Origin: Gymnogyps californianus
Lineage: Eukaryota > Chordata > Aves > Accipitriformes > Cathartidae
Direction: 5' to 3'
Assembly: GCF_018139145.2 (NCBI RefSeq)
Contig: NC_059477.1
Span: forward strand, 30,049,502 to 30,113,501
Length of the DNA stretch: 64,000 nt
Shown here in pieces: positions 1 through 12,700 of the stretch (its first letter is position 1; every line of letters starts with the position of its first letter). Under the pieces are notes generated by a model. That model saw only the letters and a list, made by a program, of their open reading frames with translations. It did not search any database and had not been told where the DNA came from. The position numbers and the translations under genes were made by a program.

Positions 1-3000
1 TTTTGACTGCAGTAACAGTTGCACTGACATTGGAGCTGCTGGCTAGAAAGACTGTGCGGAGCAGCCATTCTTGAAATGGCTTTTCTTTCCTCCCTTTCTT
101 ACTTTAAGCACAATTCTAGTGTGTTTATAATGCTAGGTAGTCTGAGGAAGGCTCAACTTGTTAGAGTATTGAGTGGTGGTGTTGACATAGTGAGCGGAAA
201 TAACTCCTGCAATATCCAGAAACCCAAATCTAGAGTTAAAGAAACAATTTGGCATCTTTATTTGCAAAATGACTATACAGATAGATGTTTATAGAGGGCA
301 GTAAAACTAATTTGTACATCTCTGAAACAATATAATGAACATACCCGGTGCTGCTTGGTGCCTAGGATGTTTAATTTGAGGCCAGGAATGCCCACAAACA
401 CTTTATAGCAAGAGTTACACTTAAAAAGTACTCAAGTTTAAATTGGTGTCTCCACATAACTAGAGCAGTAATCTTTGGAGCTGGAGTTGGCTCTGTAGGC
501 AAATTCCTGGTGCCTCTAACAACATTTCTAAGGCTTTGAGGAGCATAAATTGAACCTGAAGAGGTGTCGTGACCTGCCATCTGGACTATAAAACTTAGAT
601 CAGGGTGCAGTAGTAACTGTTTATTTCTACAGGAAACTTTTTTTACTCTTGCTTTTTTTTCTTCATAAGCCAAAATAAAGCCTTGTCTGTGGACATCTGT
701 TATGAGTAACAGTAAACAAATATGCTAAATCTACATAGCTAGATGCAGTAATTACAGTGCATCGTCAGTGGCTGACACGTACCAGTTCCTTTGGTGATTA
801 AAATACAATAAATTAAAAGTAGATTAAATGTTTCATTTCAGACTCCTTAGTGTGTTTGTTCTTGTGTCTCCACTTGCATCATTCATATTTTGGGGTTGAC
901 TCTGAAAGGGGGGGGAGACAGGATGAAGTGGAGGGTACAAAATCCTGGCAAAACAATATTGCTTTCTAAAATCTAAAGCTAAATTAAAAATACAAGTGTG
1001 TATATTGAGAGAGATATTTTTTTTCTTTTACAAAAACGTTCATTGAGAATTATCGTCCTCTTTGAGCTACGGTTTTTTCCAAGACTGGTTCTGTTACTTT
1101 GGCAGTAGATTTGGTTTAAAATGAACTCTTGTTATCTCAAAGAGGTGCCATTGGGTCTGCTGGTTCAGTTGTGCACAGTCCCATTGTCTACCTAAGTTCT
1201 GTGAAATTGTTTTATTAAAAAAATAAATAACAGAAAGTGTTTCTTAAGACTGAATCACTTAGCAAACAGGTTAGTTCATGGCCAGAGAAGGAGTTGTATT
1301 GGCAGGAGTGAATGCCGTACCTTTTTTAATCCATGGCTACATAAATACTTTACAGTGGCATAAGTTGTTGCTGCCACAGGAAGAAAAGATGTTGCTTTCA
1401 TTATTGCATTTGTCCTTGTTTTCGCATACCCCTTGGCAGAAGAAACAGGTTTTTGGCAGCCAGGCAGTAAGCTAAGTCAAGAAAATGCTGTGGCTGAAAA
1501 TAATCGATATAATTTTGTTATGTTAGTTTCCAGCTGGAGTGATTCTCCAATCTGGTTCCCCATGTGCCACCCCAAATGTGGTGAAGAAGCTTTTAGAGGC
1601 GGCATCAGGCTTATGCTTGCTTAAAATGCTTGTTGAGCTATACCCTTACAGTGAATTTGCTACTGAAAGAAGAGTATTCTGGAGTTACAGTCGTTCGTAT
1701 AATTGAATCTGAGATTGCTGAATTTCTGTTTAAAGTAAAAAAAAAAAGGGGGAGCAAAAAAAAAAAACCCAACCACAGGGAACATTATCATGTAAGCCAA
1801 ATGTTTCAGAGTCTTTTTAAGCAGCAGAGACTGATGTTTTTACAAATATTGACAATGAGACAGAAGGGACATGTTGTAAATGATGCAGTTGAGATTTAAT
1901 TTATTAAAACACAGAGCCAGGATTTCAGCAGTAATTCTGCTTTTTGTCCACTGATCTTATCTATGGTGTCTGTCAAGCCACTTAATCTGTCTGCTCTTCT
2001 ATTTCTTCTCTTGTTTTTAATTACAAAATTGCCTGACTTGAACTGTTCATCAAAGCTACAGTCCTATGCAGTACATAGATTGGATTCCTTTTAAGTATCT
2101 ACTTATTTCATAGCCATGTCAATGACTGAGGAGTATCAGTCTTATGTATACTGTTTATTGTCACTTTGGTATGTTGAAAATGGGATGCATGAACTTCATG
2201 CGAGTTATCAGTGTTCTTTTGCAGCACATCGAAAGGTGTGGGTTTTTTTTCCCCATCTTGATCTCAGATTCTGAAGTTGTGTTTCAACCTGGTAGTTTTC
2301 CTCGTCTGTTACCACTATTTTGAAACTTTATGTTTGTCCAGATGCACTCAGTGATTTTGACAAACTTATCATACGCTTAGTGAAACACTAAGAAGCTTAT
2401 TTTTTTTATCTATGAAAAGTTTTTATAAAATATATGGTGTCTGTTAACGGTGCTGCTGTTGCTGTTGGTCATCATACATGTTGTTTTACTGTTAACTTGC
2501 CACGATTTCAACTTGGACAAAAGTTGGGTTGTACTTTTTATTCTAATTGTTTAAGACCCATGGGTGGAATGTTTGCTTAGTGGTACCAGCCGTGAAAGGA
2601 TAAGAACTCTGTTTTGCTGACATCCCCTGTCTTACTTTTAATCCTGTTCCCATGCAAAACTAAACTCCATTTTCCCCCACTGCACCTCTGGAATTCCCAA
2701 AAGCTCAAAAGCCATTGAACAGCCCTGGTTTAGTACCTGAAGACTCCATCAGCTCAGTCATACCAATCTGGGCTCCCAAGGGAATGCCTCAGCAGCTGGA
2801 ATACTGGCGCTTCTGGTGGGGACGATTCGTGGGGAGAGGTTGGGGAGGGGGAGGGCGTCATACCAGTACTTTTCCTTGAAAGCTGTTTTTAATTGGGGTC
2901 ACCAACAGCTTACGAAATACTTGTGAACAAAAATGTTTGTCAAGAATTTCAAATAAAGTGCTGTTTTGAGTACTGGAGGGCTCCAGAGGATTTTTAAATC

Positions 3001-3830
3001 GGAAGATCTAAAAATGGAGTATTTGTTGTAGAGATAGTCAGTTCTACACTATTCATAGTAATAATTAGGAGAGGGAAAAGATAACCTAGATAAAGGGGAA
3101 AAATGGCAAGATAAATAATATAAATTAACTTACAGGGATACACTTGGAATATGCACCTTTTTAAATTTGTGGATAGCTTTCTGGGGGGAACAAGGTCAGC
3201 CTTACAATAGCAACAGATAGTAAGTATGGCGTCTTATAGAAGCAGCACCGTACTTTGTGGAAGCCAGGGTGGTTTTGGTAAAAAAAACCTGACCCTGCTT
3301 AACCCACAATTTACATAATCTTCTCACGGATAATAGAGCGTTAATTGTATTCCAGTTTCTGTATGTGCAACCTAAGTTTTAGGCAAAAGCTTCCTGGTGG
3401 TATAAGGTGAAAGACACAAATTATGAGAATGGATGCTCTCCGAGTAGCTTTTCATCTTAGAGTATTCCTTACTTATGCATGCATGAAATTTAATATGGAG
3501 ATTACAAAATGAGATGTTTTTGTCCTTATTATAATGAAGTGTCATTAAAACAAGGTCTTATATAAACCAGTCCAAGAGCTCTGTGGAATAGCAGGAATTA
3601 GCGAAGCTGTTAACAGTTTTGGAGTAATGCTTACAAAATAAGATAAAAAGGACTGTATTTGTAGTGATTATTTTAAATAAAATTAAGAAATCTGTCTAGA
3701 ATGCCACAAATGTTGCCAGCAAATTGTTAATGAGTGCTGATGGCTTTTTGTGTGGAGGGAGATGATCTGTGTCAATCTGACTACAAGATCAGAGGTGAAT
3801 TGTGATAGTTGTTTTTACTCAGTAATCCAC

Positions 3831-3864
<34 letters not shown>

Positions 3865-6800
3865 CTTGTCGGATATTTGTGGCTACTTGCTGAGTATTTG
3901 TAGCTGTAAATATGAAATACAGAATGCTGTCTGTGGCACAGAAGCTGATTAAAAAGAAAATCTAGTAATGCTAAAAATATTGGAAAATCAGTCTTTGAAT
4001 AAAATGAGTAATCTTAGTGTTCAAGGCTGGCTTTTAAATTTTCAAAATCTCAGCTGACAAAAGTAATGAGTAAATAAACATTTGCTTGTGTGTGTGTGTT
4101 GAGACTATAAAGTTTTGGATTAAAACTTTTTTCCCATGTGGTCTTTGTCTTAAACTATTGAAATGCTTTTGACTATTTGCTTAAACTACTGAAAGACCTT
4201 TAGGGGACTGAAACTGGAAAAATCAATCCTGAGCTGAGCGTTAAAAAGCAGAGGTGCTGTCTCTGTGGTGGAAGGGCGCCCAGCCGTAGTGCGGGTTGAT
4301 CCAGTGCGTCCTGGGGTGCCAGATTTAAATGCATATTGAGATTGAATGTAAGACATATATAGTACCTGCTGTTTCAGCGCTTCTGAGCAGCAGCAGAATC
4401 ACAGACTGCCTGTACTGAGTGCTGGGAGTCCAGTCGTTCTGGGTTAACGGCAGGTGAGTGTTTCAGGCGTGCAGCGATGCACAATGCCCTGGCGCGGCTG
4501 GAAGGGGAGGAAGGGAGCAGCTGGAAGTGAGCTGCGGCTGCTATCAGAATAATTTGTTTGGCCTGCAGTGTTTCTGGGGATGGTGCTGCAGGCTGGTTTA
4601 GTTGCCCGAAGGTTTAGCATTCCTAACTCGCAGCATAACAGCAAATTTTGTCTGAAGCCCTGCTTTCCCGCTGAACTGCCCCTGTAAAGAGCTCAAAGGC
4701 TGAGACTCTCATATGCTCTTAACCAGACTGCTCCTGAGAAATGTGCAGGTGCAACACCAAATAAAACTGAAATGTTTGAGAATATACTGGGGGGAGGTAT
4801 TTAATCTTTAAACCTTAATGCTGGACAAACAGTTTGGATATATTCTGTATCAGAAAGAACATAAGGAAATAGATTCAGAAATGAATTAAATCAAATGTGT
4901 AGCCAGAAGATAGAAACTGTGTGGGAGAAGGAAAAAAAGAGACTTCTGGCAAAACAAACTGACAAGTGTGAATGTTTTGAATTTTTGTCTTTTTATGTAT
5001 AGGGTCAATAAGCCTGGGCACAGTACATTAAAATCCTTCTATATAGTGTTCTGATAAATGTACAGTTATGATAGGTATTGAAATCAATTCTCCGTAAAAA
5101 TTTTTGGGAGATGCCTTTTTCTTTCTCCAGAGAATAACAGAACAAAATGTTTAATCCCAAATGCTTATCTTCCTATAGTTGGGAGAGATTGAGTAAACAG
5201 AAGAATTGATAAGCTCTGTCTCTGGAGGTAGAAATTATTCTCTGCAGCCTTCCAGCCTGCAGGGTTTTTTACTCAGTACAAGAATATGTGGTACATGTTG
5301 TAAGAGGCTGGGGATAAACCAGAGAAGCAGAACTGGTGTTTTGCTGCCAGTGGCATCTTTAGGTGAAGGAGAAAATCGACTGGGGAGTTTGGAGAAGTTA
5401 TTTGAAAGATTGATGCTTGGAGTTTGAGGAGAGGAGCAACTCCATTTGTAGGTCAGTACTTAAAGCCATAAGAAGATCAGAGTGATACAAATAATGTGTA
5501 CTTCTAACACTGCCTTTGTAAAGATAAGGGATTTTAACCCTCCAATTCTCCAGCAAACCTTAACGGTGTTAACTATAGATACAGTTTTTATGATACTGAG
5601 ATGAAATCTTTTTCCTTTAAAGCTCACTGTTGGAGCTTTCTCATGGCTTAGTTTTTCAAAACATGTCGTATGGGAGAAGGGGGACTAACTTCATAGAAAA
5701 TGGACAGGCTCATCTGCTGCTCCCACACTGCCATGGTCTGCAAACGTGCATAGGTGACATCCTAGCAACTGGGTAGCTGTAAATCCTGAATAGGGGTCCC
5801 TAGCTTCTCTGGGGGGTAAACGGGGTCTTTCTGAGGAAACTGGTATGAATGTGAATGGTAACCCTCTTAATGAGTTGACAAAAAACAGGAAGGGAGGTTT
5901 TTGCCCTTCAGTAGCTACTGAGGCAATAGCTGCTGTTAATTATTGTTAATAAGCAATATTAGCATAATCATTTGAAGAAGTCTTCTGACAGAAAAGTACA
6001 GCTGCAAAGACACAAGGGATGATAAGTCTCATGAAGGTAAAGCCTATTAATCTCTTTTTTCAGAGTTCATCCTATATAGGGACCTCCTTTTCTTCACAAA
6101 GAAAAGAAATAAAGAGGAGAAAAATTCTTTTCTGGTAAGCATTTTAGTTAGTAAATGCATTAGGTGGGCGTTTTGGTTTTATTTTTTTCAAGTTTTGGAA
6201 GTTTGAAGTACTTCACTGTGATTAAAAACCTGATAAAAACCTTAAAAAGTGAGCCATTCAGCTGGTGCCTGCCCAGCACAAGGGTTTCATCCCCAGCTGT
6301 TGTAGGCCCATGTTGCTTCACCAGCGCTGGTCTGTACTGGCTGCTGCTAGTACTGAAAATGGCTTTTACATCAGACAGGCAAGTTGTGGAGCACTCAGTT
6401 GCTGGCTTATGCTCTTGAATGCACATCCATGAAAAAACCTTTACCTCTGAGACCATGAGAAGAGGGTATAAATGCTGCCTCTCTAGTTTTAGGCAGTGAC
6501 TGAGATGCCTGAGCCAAGGTGAATGTCTCTGTATCATCTTATCCCAATGATGAAGGGACAAACCAGCCTGTGGAGGTGAACACCAGAGTTGGCTTTACCC
6601 AGCCTTGCTGCTGAGCTACCGAGGTTAAGTCCAGCCTTTCTAACACCTAGTCAGCCAGCAATTGCAGTTATTAAGAGCAGCATGAGATGTCATTAGGGCA
6701 TAGATGGGAGCATCCCTTCCATTCGGGGTGGGGGTGGGGGGCACGATTCATGCCAAAGGGATCAAAAGATGCTTTTACCTCATTCCAAAGTGTGGCAAAA

Positions 6801-9595
6801 CCACTAGATGACCTGCCCTATATAAATGATATATTTTATTTACGTTTCCAAGTTCAGTTGCTGATTCTCCTGCTGTGAGATGTTTGCTGTTGCTCCCTGC
6901 AGAGTACAGCAAACTGTGTGAATCAAGTAGTCAGGTTTTACAGAATTACAGACCCATGAGGAGTTTAATTTGTGCCCTGAAGGGAGGACAAGCCACTGGC
7001 TGGACTGCTTGTGAGCGGAGTCATTAATAGTTCATCGGTAACCATTAAGCAGCTTGAAAATATTTGTCCTTTGAGAGTAACCTGAGCTCTGCTGCAAGGA
7101 AAAGAAAGGGGGGGGAGCATGGAATAGCAGCAGGATGAAAAGGTAATTTAAATTGAATGTTGCTATTAGAAAGTTAGGGTCATTTTTCACCAGACACAAT
7201 ATCTTTGCTGTGTCTTTTGAAAACACTTGAGATTGCAGTTTTATTGAATACAAAGAAATTAATTTTGATTCATAAAAATTGACCAGTTACAAAGCAATAA
7301 TATTTTTGATTGCCATTTGTTTAAATGTAAGGAGGAAGGACTTTAGTAAGGCTTTAAGAAAGTGTTTGAATTTAACATTAAAGCACGTGTGAAACTTTTG
7401 CTGACTTGCAAAAATTTAAGTCAGAAAACAACCAGTAGTGCTACAAATCTTTCCACAGCCGCTCCAGTGCTTTTCTTCACGGACTTTCTCCCACATTAGT
7501 TATTCTGGGTCCACTTAATCTTTGAGTCCTTTGCTAAGATTACTGAAATGGTGAACATGCTTTGAAACTAATTTGACGCTGCAGAATTTTGAACAATAGT
7601 AAGTTTTGGTTGTTGGTAGTCGAGATAGTATGTGTAGTAATTCCAGGCTCACGTTAAAGTGCTCCATTGCCTGTCCCCGGGAGGGAATTTGGCTAATTGG
7701 TTAATTACAGTTTTAAAAGATGACTTACTGAGGAATTGAGAAGGATCTAAAATGTTCTGCTCAATAAGGGGAGATTTTCCTGTAGTTTTGGATGAGCTGC
7801 AGAAAGCTTCATGCAAAATAAAACATTTTTCTAGTTTTGCTGTTGCAAATGCTGAATTGATTTCACTTGTATTAGTATATCTTCTTGTTTAAGCAGAAGA
7901 TGAAGATATCCTGTGCTGAGAGAAAATATCAACAGTTCAATGCCTTGCTCTTTCAAGAAAGAGGCTACAGACTCCAATAGTGGAAGAAATGTGTGGTTTT
8001 ATATGTAGGCGATTTGCCTTAAGGCTTCTGTTAGAAGAGTCTTGCTAGTGTTTAATAAATCTGCTATTGCCTGAGAAGTACTTTTTCTTGAAGTCGACAG
8101 AAAAAACTTGCCCTGAATGAGTTTGATGAGGTCTATATCTCAGCATTTTCATTATACAACATTTTGTAGATGCTGCGTGTATGTGAAATTGCCTTCTGTT
8201 CCCCCTACCTCCCCCAATACTTGGAAATAAATAACTGTGGGAAAACTTGCTTAGGCAGGTTCAGTTTACAGACTTTTCTGAGATTCTGCTTTGAGCTGTG
8301 AAATGTCATGTTGGATTTAACTAACGCATTGAGTAAACCAATGATTATGATTGCAAAGTTGAATATAAAATATCTGAAGATCAGGGTAGAGGAAGGAGGC
8401 AAAAATTATGCATGCTGCTTTACTTACATGGATATTACTTGGTGATTAAACCAGATTATTCTGAGAATAAGAATTCTGGCTGGCCTGGAATTTTGAGAGG
8501 TGGACTAAATCTGCTTATTAGTAGCTTACTAAAAATATGCTTAGAAAGTTAGCCCACTTCTCAAGTTGTGAATGTATAAATATTAAGATAAAAGATTGCA
8601 AGATGATAGCATTATGGAAATAGAGAAATCCTTAAACTGCTTGCAGAGTAAGCATAAATCCTTTCTGCATTTCTTTGCATTTAAAAATATTTCTTTTCAA
8701 TGCCGTGACTTGTACTCTGACCTACTATTTTATTAATGTATTTTTATTACATTTAGCCATCTCAGGTATTACTGTTAAGCTTTTCCTTCAGTGTATTACT
8801 ATAAAGGAGTTCATAGCATGAAAAATGTATGTAGTGTAGAAACAGCCCAGTGCTATTTACATGCCTTCTCTTTAAAAACAGCTGTTTAATTTTTTTAGAT
8901 CATCACTGTAAAAATGATGTTTACTTGGGGCCAGAACTAAGGTTTTTCATAAATTATGTGTGAGCATATGCGGTTGCTTTTTGCACCTACAAGTGAGTTT
9001 TATGAACTTACTTTTGTAAATGTGTTATCTAAGTACTATTTGTTAAAGCTGCTTGCCCCAGGCTGTTTCCTGGCAGTTGTTAAAAGCACTTGCTAATGGA
9101 ATGCTATATCCTAGTTCAATATGCTTTGCTACCTGCTTCAAAACTGGTGAATTGCCTAGATAACAGAGTAGTAAATTCGTAAGCAATTTGCTGTACTTTG
9201 CTCTGAAAATTTTCCAGTGCATTAGTTATTGCAATTGTACTAGCTATATTTCCAGTTCTGTTGAACTTTGGTGAGTAAGGAAAGCCTAAAAGGGACAATG
9301 ATAAAATGACGTTTTAACACCGTGTTCTGCAAGTCAATGTTGACATTTTCCAAAAAAGGAGATTATACAAGTCCTTTAAGGATATTATGTGTGCTTCTTG
9401 TGGGGTGTACATTTGCCTTTAAGAAAAATAGCCATCAAAAAATATGAGAGAAAACAATAATTTCCACATTGTATTTTCAGAAACTTAATTTTGGGATTCT
9501 CTTACTTTTGGAATTACAATATAAAGTATGCCTAGAAGAAGGTAGATGCTACAATAAATCTACCTGCTAAGTACTAAATCCTTTTATATTTTCAG
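1..9595 (+). other. EPB41L5: EPB41L5 intron upstream of the first visible exon (3' part)
   Basis: AT-rich, with stop codons in all frames. I looked for the expected first coding exon (a short basic N-terminus followed by a segment like LDGTDVSVDLP) and did not find it, so this is read as intron. It contains a 27-base T run at 3833-3859, A-rich patches near 1738-1768 and a slightly GC-richer patch at 4250-4700. Open frames here are short and unrecognisable. Confidence 0.75.
3833..3859. repeat. Poly(T) run, 27 bases
   Basis: Uninterrupted T homopolymer seen directly. It could be a decayed retroposon tail on the minus strand, but no element body is recognisable beside it. Confidence 0.9.
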
Positions 9596-9700
9596 AAAAA
9601 AGCCAAAGGCCAGCTCCTGTTTGAACAAATCATGTATCATCTGGACCTTATAGAAAGCGACTACTTTGGATTAAGGTTCATGGATTCCGCACAAGTGGCA
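9596..9700 (+). CDS. EPB41L5: EPB41L5 coding exon 1 of window (FERM F1)
   Basis: Acceptor tattttcag, donor gtgagt. It encodes 35 residues in phase 0, starting [18 protein letters not shown] and ending SAQVA. This is the end of the ubiquitin-like F1 lobe; the run [12 protein letters not shown] is typical of EPB41L5. The incoming phase of 0 and the KKAKGQ start match the 4.1 family boundary after a conserved DLP. Confidence 0.97.
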
Positions 9701-12700
9701 GTGAGTAGCAGTGCTTTTCTTTTTTCTTTTTTTTTTTTTTAAGCAACAGTCTAAAAGTTAAATCTTAATATTGACAAAAATGCTATAAGAAAACTGCCTT
9801 TTTCGAGTTAAGTTTTGTGCAGAAGCTTTATGGTGTGTTAGTTTAAGTGACCCCAAGTTTAATTCCACCTCGAGCACTCTAACGTATTACAACGCTGTTG
9901 TCTCTTCCTTTCTTGTCTTTCATTTGTTCCTGTCACACCTTCTGTTGTCATTAGGCAGGCTGGTCCAGTAGGACCCCAGAGCCTGGCAGATCATGTAGAA
10001 ATTCTTGATGCTGCTGATGCAGAGAGGAAAGGGCAAAACTAGCGTGTGTGCTTGGTCCTTTGTTGTTCTACAGAGTGGAGAAAGTTTTCCTTTGCCAATA
10101 CCATCAACTTTCTCATCAGCAAATTGTTAATGTCTGCTTGGGAAATAATCTTGTCAAGAGGGGTGTACCTTTGATTTGCTCAAATCAGTTGTGACTCAGA
10201 CCTGCAACTAGAAATTTTTGGGAGGATATAGGTGTGTTTGTATGTACCAGACAGTTTGAGTAGAGGGTTCTTGCAAGCCTGAGTTTGTTTGTGAAGTTTG
10301 TGGTGTGTTTGTAAAAATGTGACTGCTTTTGAAAATAGAAGCAGAGCATCATTTGTCAGAAGCAACCATAGTTCTTTCACTTGTGGGCTGTGCAGTTTTA
10401 TACAGATACTTCTTATGGCCAAGTGCTTAATCCTGCCCACAAGGATAGCTGCAAGTTAAGTGAGGTGTGAGACAAGGAGTGGATTTTTGTCTCTGTCCTG
10501 TGACCCTGTAGCTTAGACCTGTATTCACTTATCCTAACACCCCCAGGTAGAATGAGAAATGAGTTTTCATACTGTGTATGTCAATCTTACTTGTTAGATG
10601 TGTGACCTAATTGTTTCTGTGTTTCAAGTCCCCTTCAGAATTATTTCATGATTAGGATGGCAGAGTGGAAGCACAGACAGTTGCTGCTGAGCTAAATACC
10701 TGAATTGTTTGAGGTCAGCATACAAAATGGAGGCAATGACATATATTCCTTTACTTCTGTGAGGGTCTATGTCCAGAACAATTTGAAGGTGACATCTTAA
10801 TTGTTACAGCTTTGTACAATGGCAAAAAAACTCCCCAAGCTTGAATCTTTGAAAGAAGCTGACAGCTTTGGACACAATGTTATCCACCCCAAAGCTCACT
10901 TATAACCTGATGGCTTCTTTTCAAAATTATTGCGATTGAGTTTGATGCTTAGCTTGTAATTGTAGAGAATGTTCTCTTCAGAGAAAATACTTCGTGTTCA
11001 GCATCTGAAGCAAACTTCATGGCTAGCGGGATTAGCTGCTGCTGGGCTGCAGTTCCCAGTAGTGAAAGTGGTCTTAAACCTCTTGCAGAACAGAGACGTT
11101 TAAGGAGAAAGACTGTTACACTAACAGAGGGATGTGATTCAGAACCATGCATACCTCCTACCAACAGAAATTAGAAAACAGCCCATTGCATACCATTTTA
11201 TATTTATAAAAATCATGTTAGCTGTGTTAAGCATGTGCAGTCTAGGATGCTGAGTATTGATAGTGAATGAATCCATTGCATTTATCTTTTTGCTTCAGGA
11301 AAAAAATAATCTGTACATTTTAGGTATCCTAACTCAATTTCTGCCATGTGGCTTCTGAAGTATTTCTGTGTGCCTCTAGGATCTCGTAAGAGTTCACAGT
11401 AGGTTGGTTATAATTGGTGAAACTATGTGTATGGTAAACTTTTTTCTCTTACTGTTCTGTTAGCAAATAACATCATTTCATCTTGAAATGGGGAAATAAG
11501 AGTTAATCTTTTCTGCCTCAGCACTGTCTCATGGCTTGCTTTTGTCCAGCGAATTGTTACTTCCAGTCCAGACAGCACCTGATTGAGTATTTGATAGTAC
11601 ACAATCTACCAGGTACAAGGGATTTCGAACTTGGTTTGCTTCCTTTTCTTAACTGCGTGTGACTGAAAAGAGGCAGAGTAGAGATAACAATCTGTTTAAA
11701 CTGGACTTTAATGATACACGCTGTATAACAAAGCAGAAGATTGCATTTTGCCGGAAGAGCTGAATACAACACCCAGAGATAATTGCTTTAAGAAATGAAG
11801 AACTGTTGTGATGGCAGCCGTTCTTGCAAAGAGGAGCTGGCCCATTCTAGCAGAAACCCAATCTGCAGCTGGAAACAGAGACTAATCGAGTGACTTGTCA
11901 AAGATTATTCAGGAGACCTGTTAAATAAACAGTGCAAGAATCCAGTCCCTTACTGTGGACAGAATTGTCTGCTGGCTCTGAAGGAGATAATCTTTCTGCT
12001 ACCCAATTTAAATCTAAGTATATTGCCTTACTAGCTAGTTGCACCTAGTGATATAAAAACACTGGCAAACTAGCAACATGTAGCTAAATAAAAAATTTAG
12101 AAATTCCCCACTTGTTTTAACTACAAATGAGTTTTCAATAGATTCATTTTGAACAACTGAAGGATAGCTTTTTTTTCTTCTTTTGAGCTACTGAAGTGAT
12201 TAGTAGTTAGGTGTTTGAGTTTATGATGTACTGGAGAGTGGGGGGAACCCAGATAATACAAACTCTTCCTGACATTTTGGATTTTAGAATTCAAATACTA
12301 GCTTCTTTGAAGAAGTTCTTGAAACAATTAGTGAAGTGTAAGGATTGTTGTTTTCATGTGATTTCTGTATTCACAGCTAGTCTGATGGTTAGGAACAGAT
12401 TCCCCCCAAGTAAGAAGCAGGAGATGGCAAAAGGAGTTATTTGCAAGATTGTCCACCATGTATCGGACTTGGTCTGGCAGCCCAGGGAACAGGCTATTGT
12501 TAATTTGAGTAACTGTGATTCAGGCTGACAATGAACAGCACAGCATGTCCAGTGACACAAAAGATGAAGATTGCTGTTAACTTGTTGGGCTGTTTGGCTT
12601 TTCCTCTAGCAATGCTGGAGAGATGTTTTTAGTCAGGAGGCATTGAACATTTAACAGGTGGCAAATTTCAAATTCTACCGTACAGGTTGCAAGTATCAAA

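Noticed and set aside
4250..4700. GC-richer patch as a possible first exon or promoter of EPB41L5
   Set aside because: No translation matches the EPB41L5 N-terminus and no donor in the required phase was found; the first coding exon must be outside the window.
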